This document shows, piece after piece, positions 53,722 to 64,000 of a stretch of 64,000 bases of DNA. Within the stretch, counting starts at the first letter, position 1. Each line of letters starts with the position of its first letter. Source of the stretch: Dactylorhiza incarnata (taxonomy: Eukaryota > Streptophyta > Magnoliopsida > Asparagales > Orchidaceae); the NCBI GenBank assembly GCA_033032865.1, contig JAWHQI010000079.1, forward strand, positions 8,250,501-8,314,500, given 5' to 3'. Under the pieces are notes generated by a model. The model was given only the letters and a program-made list of their open reading frames with translations, ran no database searches and was not told where the DNA came from. Made by a program: the position numbers and the translations under genes.

Positions 53722-56457
53722 GAAGAAAAATGAGCAGAGCAGGGCACATATTCTGGATAGAAATTATAGCATATAAATCAAGGGAAGCCAAGATAGCTGC
53801 TAGGCATGAAACCAAGGAAATACCAAATAATTGCTAACACAAACCAAGGAAGAGATTTCCGAGAATGAGTAAGGTGTTATAAACAAAATTTCTGAAGTTT
53901 AACCCCCAACAGCTAGCATAAACAGCTGCTAAAATAAGAGAAAAATAATTGCTAACAAACAAGGAAGTTCCAAATTAACAAATTTCCTAGAGCAACTAGC
54001 ACAACAGCCACTAATGGGAAAAGAAATTTCCTGAAATGTAACCCAAATGGAAGGGAGAGAAGGAGGAAGAGGGGGAAGGAGAAGTGTTTCCTTACTTTAA
54101 TAAGCCAACTTTCATTGCACCTTTGATGTAAACCCCTTAAGATCGGTGACCTCGATACACATGAGGTTACTACTCGTGCCTCCAAATAAAATTTAGAATC
54201 CTCCACCAAAGGAGTCATGTGCTTTAGATTTGCAAAAATGAATTGATTCCTCCAACCCCAAGCATCGTTATACAAATAACGTGTAGCACTTTCAATAACA
54301 TCACTTCTGTGCATCCAAAAATTTTGCGTTAAACGAGGACGGCCTTAAAGTAAGGTGAATCCATGACTCTACACCTCGCATGGGTTATAATCACATCATT
54401 CCCTTCTAATAACACATGACCTCGAGTCAATTGTTACTTTTGTCTACTCCCGGTTCTACTTAGATTTGCTCCGGATTCAAAAATTTGTGCTACTTTTATC
54501 TCGTGATTTAATTCATTTCATTTAAGGACTCCTAAACTGTGAACATAAACCTTATCCAATGGTTGGGTTTCGGTATAGAGCCTTTAGAGGACTGCCTTGT
54601 TGAGGCAATATAATTACACGTGCACCTACCTGTACGTATAGAGACATATCCATATCTTCTTAAATAAGCAAAATGCAACTTATCCTCAATATTCAATTCA
54701 CGTGTTCAATTCACGGCGTGTCTCAACACCCTTGACGCTCTCACCCGTATTGTGAGGTTATCACGAATCCAATCATCATCGTTCACGTACTATTCGAACA
54801 AACAGGATCTACGGGAAAATGAAGTCGGTTCGTAAATAGACCAATAAACGAAGGGACAAGCCCCCGTACATTTTCGGACTAAATTTCTTCCACCACCCAT
54901 ACGGTACATTCATCTCACATATGAGCACAACCTTAGGAGCATATCTTCCTCGACTTAGAGTTCTTACCCTATAGATCCCCGAATCGACGCACTTATATAT
55001 CAGCCGTGATGTAAAAATTCAAATTTCACGGCGACGACCAAGATGCATCTCATTGTAATGAGAGCATGTGCAAATAACATCCAATTACCCGGTACATTTA
55101 TATATGTTTGAACTTAACATGAACCAAGGTGCACGGCTCAGGATTATTTCCATTCGACACGAGATATGCAGACTACCAAAAGTAGGGCATACTTCACTAT
55201 GTGATTAACTAAATCAAATCCATTACAAGCGCCCTACCATTCCTGCCAACGATCATCCATGGCATGCATGTTTATTTTATAAAACCTTTTAGAATTTTAG
55301 AACATCAATCAAGTCGTATTAATCTTGTTGACTCCACCGCCTAACTCTTATTAATTTCCCAATGTCGAGTAATTACAACACTAATGGAATGTTCACCAAG
55401 AATTTCCAAACTAAGGGGTAGTGTATTATCATACCCGCAATGCATGCACAAAATTTCTTTAACTTCCCAGCTATAACGTTATTACCACATAGCTGCATAT
55501 CCCCAAAGTGTAGATTTACTACTCTCCTTGTTACTTATCCACATAATCTTAGAACAATATAAAGAAAATGATCGTCTTCAAAAAAACTCTTTTCCTCTCT
55601 TATTCCGCTAATAAAATTCCTATCAACCCAAACACGGCCTTAGCAGTCTGCTTTGCTTAAGGTGAATTAACTCTCAAGGATCAAAACTTCAAATGTCAAA
55701 AATTACAAAGATTCTAACTCCTCAAGGAATCCAAGACGGTACATAACTAGCCCAATAAACAAAGAGATAAGCCCCCATATCTCTTCGACTGAGTTTCTTC
55801 TACCACCAATATAACACATTCATCCCAAAATGAGCCTTCTCTCGATCCGAATTCTTATCGTAACTTCTCCATATGAAACCTTCTACATAAATAGAAGTGA
55901 GAGGTATCCACATACAGTATAAAAGACATGCTTGGTGGCCTCTTACTAAGCTGATGATAGATTTCAGGCACCAATCTCATTGAGATTGCCCTAATATTTT
56001 AGGTAAGGTGATAATATTACTCCATATCTAGGATAGAAATCTCAGGGTGTGAGTCTCTAGCATCTACACTCACGTTAAACTCTTCCCTTAGTCAATCAAG
56101 GTCACTTATTGCTTGGTCCAATCATCCCCAAGATCAGTATAAGGTTAGGGTATGTCACGACATATCCTGCTAAGTCGACCAAAAATGGTATCCTAGTTAG
56201 GTTGGCATCAATCCTATGCCAAACCAACTCTAATGGTTGGAATGGGAATACCAATTACTGTCTCGGAGTGAGCCAGCATCTATACGTAAGGGTACGAGTT
56301 TGGCTTAGGTTGGCACTTCTATAGGAAAAAAGGACATACTTAATATGAATCACACATGGGCACACCACCGCTTCCGCTGCATCAGTTTGTCCTCAAACTG
56401 ATTTAGCTAGCAGGGGTGGCCTAGTGGGTTAATGGACTTCTTTATCTCAGGATCGTT
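53722..56457 (-). other. 5' internal region of I, no recognised gene
   Basis: The only longer frame is 53952-54314 (minus, 120 codons), with a hydrophobic C-terminal part (LFLLLSLPFGLHF, FLFPLVAVVLVALG) and no family match that I recognise. It is probably incidental. The remainder is scattered short frames and short duplicated strings (CAATAAACGAAG at 54842; CAATAAACAAAG near 55750). Confidence 0.55.
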
Positions 56458-56471
56458 GCAAGATGATACCA
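56458..56471 (-). promoter_or_regulatory. Primer-binding site of I
   Basis: Minus TGGTATCATCTTGC, two bases after the LTR end; initiator-Met type in its first eight bases. Confidence 0.75.
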
Positions 56472-56473
56472 TT

Positions 56474-59400
56474 TGTAAGAACCCCCTCCCGGAACACAAG
56501 ACACGGCTGAGGGGAGTCTTATGCCCAGGACAGCCGCCTTGCGGAAGCGCCAGCACACGAGCTAGCCTCCCCCACAAGACGCTTATCCTGCCGGCCAAAC
56601 CAACTAAACAGCGCCAACCCATCAATAAAAGAAAGCATTAAAATCCATAGATTCACAATAAGTAATAATGTCCAAACAGTAAGTACCAGAAAGACAGAAA
56701 GCTACACATGCTCCTGCAAATCATCAGAGTATCAAGCTAAAAGCCCCAAGGGCTACATCTCAAAACACTCACTCGCCTCTGTCACTGACGGTAGCCAAGG
56801 TATCATGGTCTCCGGCCCTGCACCCCTGACCTGACTATCCTCCTCCAGCACCATGCACTGCTACTCTAAGGTACACTCCTAAAAAAGAGGGACGTAGCAA
56901 TTGTTAGTCATAAAGACTAAGTGGCTTCACATCCGCTCCTCGGCGACTCCAAGGCAACGGGTGGAAGGAAAGGAAGAAAATCTGCAATATAAGCAATAAT
57001 ATATACAAGCAGGTGACAGGAATGGTTTTTCATATATGTCGGTTGTTTAAGTACCCAAGTACTTGCAATGGCACTAACTAAGCTGTTCATAAGTATATAA
57101 GTAGCAATGGTTATAAATGCAAGTACTAGTATCAGGTTTAAGAAGCACAACTAACAAGTAATATAGCAATGACAGAATGTAAGCAAGTCGTGAAAAAGTA
57201 CAGAAGTAAGCAGTTCATATCGTACCTTAACTTATATGAATGCCCATACAAACTTATAAGTTAAGGTTTCCAATTTGGGACCCATCATATAAAAGAGCCC
57301 ATAATAATTTATATGATGGACCTGATGCGGTGCAATGCTATGATTATGCAGGATGAATGCAATGCAATGATTATGATATGATGAACTCACCCATACATTT
57401 TGCTATGTCGACATAGACCTATAGTTCCCACTTTTCGAGGGTAGCTAACCACTCAGGCACCTCGCCTCGTGGCCAGACGGATACTGTGGACCGGGCTCCT
57501 CCACAACTAGGTGGGTATGAACACTACCAGACCTAGGCCTATGTACGCCTCAATGCTAAGAACACACAGCGGAGACCCTGCGTACTGCTCGATGCTAAGA
57601 ACACACAGCGGAGCCATCAAGGACACAGAAGGGGACTTGGGTAGGTGAGCACCAATAGTCCAACCCAACCGGTCTAGAGTCTAACTGCCGGATTCTGTCG
57701 GTGTCACGACTAGCAAGCCCGTAGACCCGGCACAAGTAATCCCCCAACCACAAGTATCCTCCAACCAGTGTCATCACACCTCCAAGTGTAAACCATGCAC
57801 ATTCATGTAATTCCATGGATAACCCGTGCTATCAAGTACCCAAAGACTCGCCGAAGGAGTCTTCTCCTTTTCACATCATACAAGTCAACTGACGCTAACT
57901 AGCATCCAAGGCCCCCAACAACCGGGCCCTTAACATTTCACCACAAGATATAACAATATCTTATAATCCACACCAAGCCATCAATGCAACTCATACCGGG
58001 TTGTCACGACTCTAAGCAGTAGCGTGTTCATCACATGGAAATTACCTTACTAGATCCTGTAGGACTACTTGTGCGTACTGTGCCATATTCATATTTTACT
58101 AAATATGTAAGCCCAAACATATCACCAATATTCAATCGTCTTACGTACAAATCACAACGCGTTTCAACACGATTAAATCTATCAACCTTATGGAGAGGTT
58201 ATCACCATTCTACACCATCCAATAGATTATCAAGCGATATGAACATTAATTCATACATGTACTTTTTACAATTCCACATACATCTACAATTGAAGGTTCA
58301 TTCAAGGGGTCATCTTAACAAAAATAAATCTGAAATCATTATCACAAGCCAATACTAGCATATACATGATTCATACAAAATTCCGGCCCAAACAGGCTTC
58401 ACATTCAGCATTTATATCCCCTTCAAGTTATGAAATAACACGGCAATAACTTTAATACTACTTAATCATAAATTATGAATTTCAACAGGGATGTACATAT
58501 TGTTATCACCTATGTCTCCACCAATTTTCATGAGTATCCAACCAATATAATAAGAGAAATCCACAAAATACTGAGATCGGAAGTGTTATGACACAGTTTA
58601 CTAAAATTGGATTTGTGGGTGCTACAGTTGTCCAAAAATTATGATCCACCCCAATTTGGAAAGCCAACATCAAGGGATACAACATTAATGTTGAGTCCTA
58701 AACCCAGATCCAAGTGGGTCCTATCAAAAATCTGCTCTGAAGTCAACTGCAGAAATCTGGACAGCAAAACAGCATGCATTGACCACCTCCCAGCTTTCTG
58801 GACAGTCTACTCGACTGGGCTTTTAGGGAGCTACAGGTCACTTCAGAAAACGGGTAACCTATTGTCGGAAAGCTCTTTCCGAGGGCTACAACTTTCTTGT
58901 TGAGCCCGAAGTCTAATTCTAGTGGGGTCAAGCCTAAAAATTGGCTTGAACCCAGCGCACAATTTTCCTTAATAACCAAGTGAAAAGTTATAAATTGAAA
59001 ACTTCATTAGCAAGGGGGCTGTCATCACATTTATCACACAAATATATAATTAACAACCCTAATTAACAGAGGGTTGTTCATCATCTTTCCCAAACAAGGG
59101 TTAGGTTAAATCCCTAAATGTTATTCCCCTCACTCTCCCTCAACGACCATGGGTTTGCCCCACATCAAATCCCATCTCTTCTTCTTGAAGAGAAGAAATG
59201 ATTCCTAAAACCTCGCGGCGAACGATGCCCTAAATTTGAGGTTCCGGCTTGGTATTCCTAAGGAAACTCCATTAAATCTCACACGAGAAGCTCTCTTGAG
59301 CCTTCATCTCTCCTATTGTGATCTAGGACGCTAGCACCAAGGGAGAGGGGGAGGAAGTCACCTTATTTTTCGGCATGGATGGAGCTCATCTTCATGGCAG

Positions 59401-60369
59401 CCGAGTGGTGGTCGGCCAAGCTCCAAATCCCTCTCTAAGCTTGCTCCTTCAAGAACCCTAAGCTAAAACCTTAAGGTGGGAGGGAATGAGATGAAGAAGA
59501 AGAGGAGGAAGAAGATGAAGAGAAGAAGGAGATCAATCGGGTAATCTGACCAACAGCTCTTTTGTTAAGAGAGAAGAGAGAGTAGAACATTAATGAGCAT
59601 TAAATGCAATCTCCTCTTCCAAGACTTGTGTCAGCCATCTATTGACTTTTAATTCCACTGTTAGCCTCAAATAAATAAGCATTCAAGCTTTATCGGGCAA
59701 TGGGAAGAAAAACGCCCAGATTCGTCGAACGGGAACAATAAATTCGTCGGATGCTTCAACTTCATTCGACGTTCGTCGAACGACACTGCAACGCTTTCGT
59801 CGAACGGCACTTCAACATATTTCGTCGAACGGCGCTTCAACATATTTCGTCGACCGCGCTTACAAGATATTTCGTCGACCGCTGAATAGATATATTTCGT
59901 CGACCGCTGAATAAATATATTTTGTCGAACGCCATTCGACGATATTTCATCGAACGTCGTTCGATGATATTTTGTCGAACAGCGCTGCTACACTTCGTCG
60001 ATCGCAGCTTAAATATAATTCGTCGATCGCAGTTATATTTAATTTCGTCGAACGCAGGGAGCCTATAATTCTCCGAACGCGGAATCCTATACTTCGCCTA
60101 ACGCTGCTCCCTTTCGATTTTCGTCGAACGGAACTGCCCTTCGACGTTCGTCGAAAGAAGCTGTCCTTCGACGTTCGTCGAACAAAATCCTAAAAATAAT
60201 ATTGATATTACAGAGCCATATTGTTATTCCATTCCCAAATTTCCTACAGCAATATTGTTATTCCTTTCCCCAAATTAATCCAGATCAGAGCACGTACTGG
60301 AAAGCCCAAAACCGGCCCAAGGTGAGTCAACACGTCTCTGAGGGGTCTAGCGTGAAATGGGATGTTATA
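56474..60369 (-). repeat. 5' LTR of I (3896 bp)
   Basis: Collinear with 42310-46207. The terminal TTACA is TTATA here. The paired stems are conserved at 57225-57318. Confidence 0.93.
59715..60190 (-). repeat. TTCGTCGAACG array in U3 of I (5' LTR)
   Basis: Same order of units as 45555-46030, with single-base differences in several units. Confidence 0.9.
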
Positions 60370-60402
60370 TAATCGTCGATATTTTGAAAGAAGAAAAGAC
60401 CA

Positions 60403-60654
60403 TTACTTATATCTTTCGATAAGATAATGGTTAGTTTCTCGAAGTAGAAACACTCGTGAGACCCCTTGAAAATGTTTGCGTAAATCTAATCGCACCCAGG
60501 CTCCCGCAGGAACACAAAATTTACCAATCATGTTGCTTTTAGAAGACGATTCGTTGTAGCTTAGAGTTTTACTCGAAGCAACATCGAAAAGGAATAAATG
60601 CAGCGCGCCATAAATAGGTCTAAGTTGCTTATAAAGAAATTTTTTTGCGCGCTC
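60403..60654 (-). other. Unrecognised frame downstream of the L array
   Basis: Minus frame with FLFDVASSKTLSYNES, GKFCVPAGAWVRLDLRK and VSRVFLLRETNHYLIERYK. No family recognised. By position after RNase H and the array it corresponds to the second ORF of J. A minus-strand TTTATAAGC lies at 60628-60636. Confidence 0.35.
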
Positions 60655-60895
60655 GAAATGTCGACGTTGTGTCGAGTGGCAATCGACATTGTGTCGAGTG
60701 GCAATCAACGTTGTGTCGAGTGGCAATCGACGTGACTTCGAATAATTACAACAACTATTGAGTCAACACATGCGTCGATAAGAGTTTGACGCTGCGTCGA
60801 GTGCTATTCGAATTAACTATCCCAGACAACTCTCAAAGTTGGCGTCGAATAGAAATCAACGGTGTGTCGATTTGTATTCGACGCGGCTCTGAATG
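60655..60895 (-). repeat. TCGACG array of L
   Basis: Includes three nearly perfect 28-bp units (GTGTCGAGTGGCAATCGACGTT type, 60667-60735) and looser GCGTCGA/TCGACGC variants. It lies between RNase H and the unknown frame, the same place as in J. Confidence 0.85.
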
Positions 60896-61002
60896 AACAT
60901 TATATTTTTCTCAAAATTTTTGCTATTTTCCTAGAAATAACTTTCTATGGAAAATAGGTTTTACTGGATAATATATGTGACCTAGAAAGCTTCATCAAGC
61001 AC

Positions 61003-62520
61003 TCACAATGCATTGATGAAGAAATTGTGCTCACTTTCATCAAGTGGCTTAGTGAATATATCAACCCTTTGATTATCAGTGGGAATGTATTGAAGAGAGA
61101 TCATATCCTTCTCTACATTATCTCTGAGAAAGTGGTGCCTTATCTCTATATGCTTAGTTCTATTATGGAGAACAGGATTGGAAGCTATAGAAATTGCACT
61201 CGAACTGTAACAAAATATTGTGGAGTTCTCAAGAGTCAAGTTGTAATCCAACAACTGAAGCTGCATCCACAATATTTATGAGCAGCAACTTCCTGCAGCT
61301 ATATACTCAGCTTCAGCAGTAGAAGTAGAGACTGAGGTTTGCTTTTTGCTAAACCAAGAAAGCAGTCTAGCACCCCGAAATTGACAAGTTCCTGATGTGC
61401 TTTTTCTATCAAGCCTGCACCCAGCATAATCAGCATCTGAGTAACCTACTAACTCAAATCCAGACTCTATGGGATATCATAAACCAAATTCATGTGTACC
61501 CTTTAGATTTCTGACAATTCTTTTTACAGAACTCATGTGGGATTCCTTGGGTCAACCTGAATCTAGAACATATACAAGTAACAAACATTAAGTCTGCCTG
61601 CTTGTTGTAAGATACAGAAGAGAGACAATGGTTGCTCTGTAAGTCTTTTGATCAAATGACTGACCATTTTCATCTCTATCAAGTACAATATTGGTAGCCT
61701 TGGAGGCTTTCATGGTAGAGGCATTTTCCATCCCAAATTTCTTGATAAGCTCTTTAGTGTATTTGGATTGGGATATGAAAATGTCATCTGCACTTTGCTT
61801 TACTTGAAGTCCAAGAAAGTAGGATAATTCTCTCATGCTACTTATCTCAAACTTAGACTGCATTAGGTCAACAAACCTTTTGCAAAGTCTTTTGTTTGTG
61901 GATCCAAATATGATATCATCTACAAATATTTGTACTAGAAGTTGCTGACTCTTATGTGCTCTAGTGAAAAGTGTTTTATCCACCTTTCCTCTTACAAAGG
62001 AGTGTTCTAGAAGAAAGGTGGACAAAGTCTCATACCAAGCTCTTGGAGTTTGCTTGAGACCATATAGCGTTTTATCTAACCTATAAACAAAAGAAGGATG
62101 AGTTGGATTAACAAAACCTGGTGGCTACTCCACATATACTTCTTCTTGAAGAGTTCCATTCAAAAATGTACTCTTCAAATCCATCCGATATACCTTGATT
62201 TTTATGTGAGCAACATAAGCATGAAACATTCTATTTGCTTTCAGTCTAGCCACTGGAGCAAAAGTCTAGTTGTAGTCAATTCCTTCTTCTTGTTTGTATC
62301 CTTGAGCCACTAGTCTGGCTTTATTTCTTACTATAACTCCATTTGAATCCACCTTGTTTCTATATACCCATTTTGTTCCAATAATTGGGTAGTTCCTTGG
62401 TCTTTCTACTAAATTTCAGATCTTATTTCTTTCAAATTGTGCAAGCTCCTCTTGCATGGCAGCTATCCAGTGAGTATCATTGTCTGTTTCTTCAAACTTC
62501 TTTGGTTCATATTGGGAGAG
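61003..62520 (-). pseudogene. pol: Copia reverse transcriptase and RNase H of L
   Basis: RT pieces: [15 protein letters not shown] start near 62280, YGLKQTPRAWYETLS near 62040, then open 62025-61588 with FVRGKVDKTLF, the catalytic VDDIIFGSTNKRLC, FEISSMRELSYFLGLQVKQ and ISQSKYTKELIKKFGM. RNase H: ADYAGCRLDRKSTSG, SVSTSTAEAEYIAAGSC, CDSSSAISIASNP-like and NRTKHIEIRHHFLRD, ending VDIFTKPLDE at 61003. The FVDD form and IIFGSTN are SIRE-like. Several stops separate the pieces. Confidence 0.88.
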
Positions 62521-62550
62521 AAAGTAGTACAACATGGACTCATTTGTAAG

Positions 62551-64000
62551 TTAATGTCTAGTCTTAACTCCCACAGTCATATCTCCTATAACTTGATATG
62601 GAGGGTGATCCTTTAGAGTTATTCTAGTTCTTGTTAAACTGTTGAGTGGATTCATATTCTCATTGATTTCTTCTTCTTCATTAGTTGTAGTAGCATCATT
62701 TTCATCCTGTTGCATAGTTCCTTGTTCTGGTAGACTAAGTCTCTTGATGGCATCATCATTTTCAACAGAGTCTTCATCTGATTTATTATCAGTTTGATGC
62801 TTTCCTTTTTCATGGCAGTCTGATGAGTGATTCATAATACTCAATCTTTCAACTTGATTTGCAAGTTGATCTTCTTCCTGCACTGTAACATTGGTGGAAG
62901 TTTCCTTCCCCTTGGAAAGCATGTTAGTTTCATCAAATACTACTTGCATTGACTCTTCAATTTGTAGAGTACTCTTATTATAACACATATAGGCCTTGCT
63001 TGATGAAGAGTATCCCAAGAATATTCCATCATCAGTCTTCTTGTCAAATTTGGCAAGTTGGCTCTTTCCATTGTTTAGAATGAAGAAAGTACACCCAAAT
63101 ATCCTAAATTATGTGATTATTGGTGTCTTTTCTTTCAACATCTCATAGGGAGTTTTTAACTTAGTCTTGTGGATGAGACTTCTATTCAGAATATAGTTAG
63201 ATGTATTCACTACCTCAACCCAGAAAGATTTTGGCAAATTGGATTCAGTAAAATAATGTCCTTCCTGATTCAATTAGGGTTTTATTTTTCCTTTCAGTCA
63301 CCCCATTTTGTTGGGGGGTTCTAGGAGCTGAAAAGTTTTGTCTTATCCCTTCATCCTCGCGGAATCTATAAATTAACTAATTCTCAAACTTTGTGTCATG
63401 ATCACTCCTGATCATAGCAACCTGAGTATTGAATTCAAATTGAATCTGCCTAATGATTCTTGAGAGGATCTTGAAAGTTTCAGACTTAGCTTGTAAAAAG
63501 AACACTCAGCCGAATCTAGAAAAGTCATCTACAATAACTAAGGTATAAGACTTGCCTTATAAGCTTTGAGTGGAGATTGGACCAAAGAGATCCATGTGCA
63601 AGAGGTAAAGGGTTCAAGGGGAATCATTCTTACTAATTGGTTTGAATGAGGGGTTTGTTTGTTTTCCTAATTGGCAGACTCTACAAGGATGGCCCTTTTT
63701 GAACTTACCATTTGGTAAGCTTCTTACTAGATTGTGATTTGATAGCTTAGCTATTGTTTTAAGGTTTAAATGATTAAGTCTCCTATGTCATAATTCATTA
63801 TTTTCTAAGTTAGAATTAAATTAGCAAATTTTAGATTTAGAGTAATTGAAATCTACTGCATACACTTTACCTTTTCTAAAGCTGACTAATACTATTTGAT
63901 TAGTTAATGAACTAACAATATGACACAATAATTTAGTGAATACAAGCTTGTATTCACCATCATATAATTGACTAATGCTAATTAGGTTATGTTGAAGACA
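62551..64000 (-). pseudogene. pol: Copia integrase and linker of L
   Basis: From 64000 down: zinc region with FKKGHPCRVCQLGKQTNPSF (near 63680), LHMDLFGPIS (first Asp, about 63590), TLVIVDDFSRF, MIRSDHDTKFEN (second Asp, about 63400) and FSAPRTPQQNGVTER (Glu, about 63300). Then LFGYSSSSKAYMCYN-like (63018) and an acidic, Asn/Glu-rich linker (to 62551) ending LKDHPPYQVIGD, the usual bridge to Copia RT. Stops and small shifts break the frame. The 5' part lies outside the window. Confidence 0.88.

Larger units (their letters stand above)
42310..60369 (-). mobile_element. Element I: LARD-like element with 3.9-kb LTRs
   Basis: LTRs 42310-46207 and 56474-60369, ends TGTAAGA..TGTTA(C/T)A, and a perfect TAATC duplication (42305-42309/60370-60374). 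The initiator-Met-type primer site at 56458-56471 sets the minus orientation. Internal sequence without J is about 3.3 kb and has no recognisable gag or pol. Large LTRs with a noncoding interior fit the LARD class. The LTR termini and the AAATTTTGGGGATGAAATT near 46235 point to a chromovirus parent. Confidence 0.92.
60375..64000 (-). mobile_element. Element L: 3' half of a Copia element, cut by the window end
   Basis: Minus-strand integrase, RT and RNase H (64000-61003), then a TCGACG array and a short unknown frame up to the I insertion. No LTR or duplication is visible. Part of 60375-60400 may instead belong to N, into which I or L could have inserted; the boundary is unclear. Confidence 0.75.

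Noticed and set aside
53952..54314. 120-codon minus frame with hydrophobic end as a possible host or env gene
   Set aside because: No recognisable family, no neighbouring gene structure, and it lies inside a gene-less LARD interior; kept only as a remark.
1..64000. Search for host genes, tRNA, rRNA, MITE or Helitron ends
   Set aside because: No convincing exon-intron gene, tRNA cloverleaf, rRNA block or DNA-transposon termini were seen by eye; weak candidates were all inside LTR elements.

Overview
This is repeat-rich plant nuclear DNA. I find no host protein gene, tRNA or rRNA. Every recognisable coding stretch comes from plant LTR retrotransposons: Ty1/Copia gag, integrase and RT; a Ty3 chromovirus; Ty3 Tat-type elements; and an Athila-like primer-binding site. 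All are broken by stops, frameshifts or deletions. The families point to an angiosperm; the species cannot be named from the sequence.

Layout. (1) 1-7035, plus: 3' part of a Copia-like element G (truncated gag, 4.1 kb without pol, 1.47-kb LTR). (2) 7686-20493, minus: Tat element A, split by F (9538-17551, probable solo LTR, target-site duplication (TSD) AGACC), which is itself split by Copia element E (10530-17065, TSD TGGTC). (3) 20494-40797, minus: a second Tat copy B, split by non-autonomous element H (24047-39901, plus, TSD CCGAG/CTGAG). H is split by chromovirus D (25292-34420, minus, TSD CCCCA) and carries two related tandem arrays (97 bp and 77 bp). (4) 40798-42309: Athila-like LTR end and primer site, N. 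(5) 42310-60369, minus: element I with 3.9-kb LTRs and no recognised genes (TSD TAATC). It is split by Copia-type J (46783-53716, TSD TCCTG), which is split by K, a solo LTR of the G family (48022-49238, TSD AGGTG). (6) 60375-64000, minus: 3' half of another Copia element L. The seven insertions fix the relative order of events: E after F after A; D after H after B; K after J after I.

The most unusual signal is shared by most of these otherwise unrelated elements. The U3 part of the LTR, commonly just upstream of a TATA-like box, holds a cluster of short CG-rich dyad-symmetric motifs. The motif differs between families, but one (CGTTCGACGAA) occurs in both G and I, and a TCGACGC motif fills the LTR, a spacer and even the gag reading frame of J. 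Other notable points are a probable 74-bp intron at the gag-protease boundary of D, a satellite-like 97-to-77-bp repeat series inside H, and a primer site that H shares with A and B, suggesting that H was mobilised by Tat enzymes.
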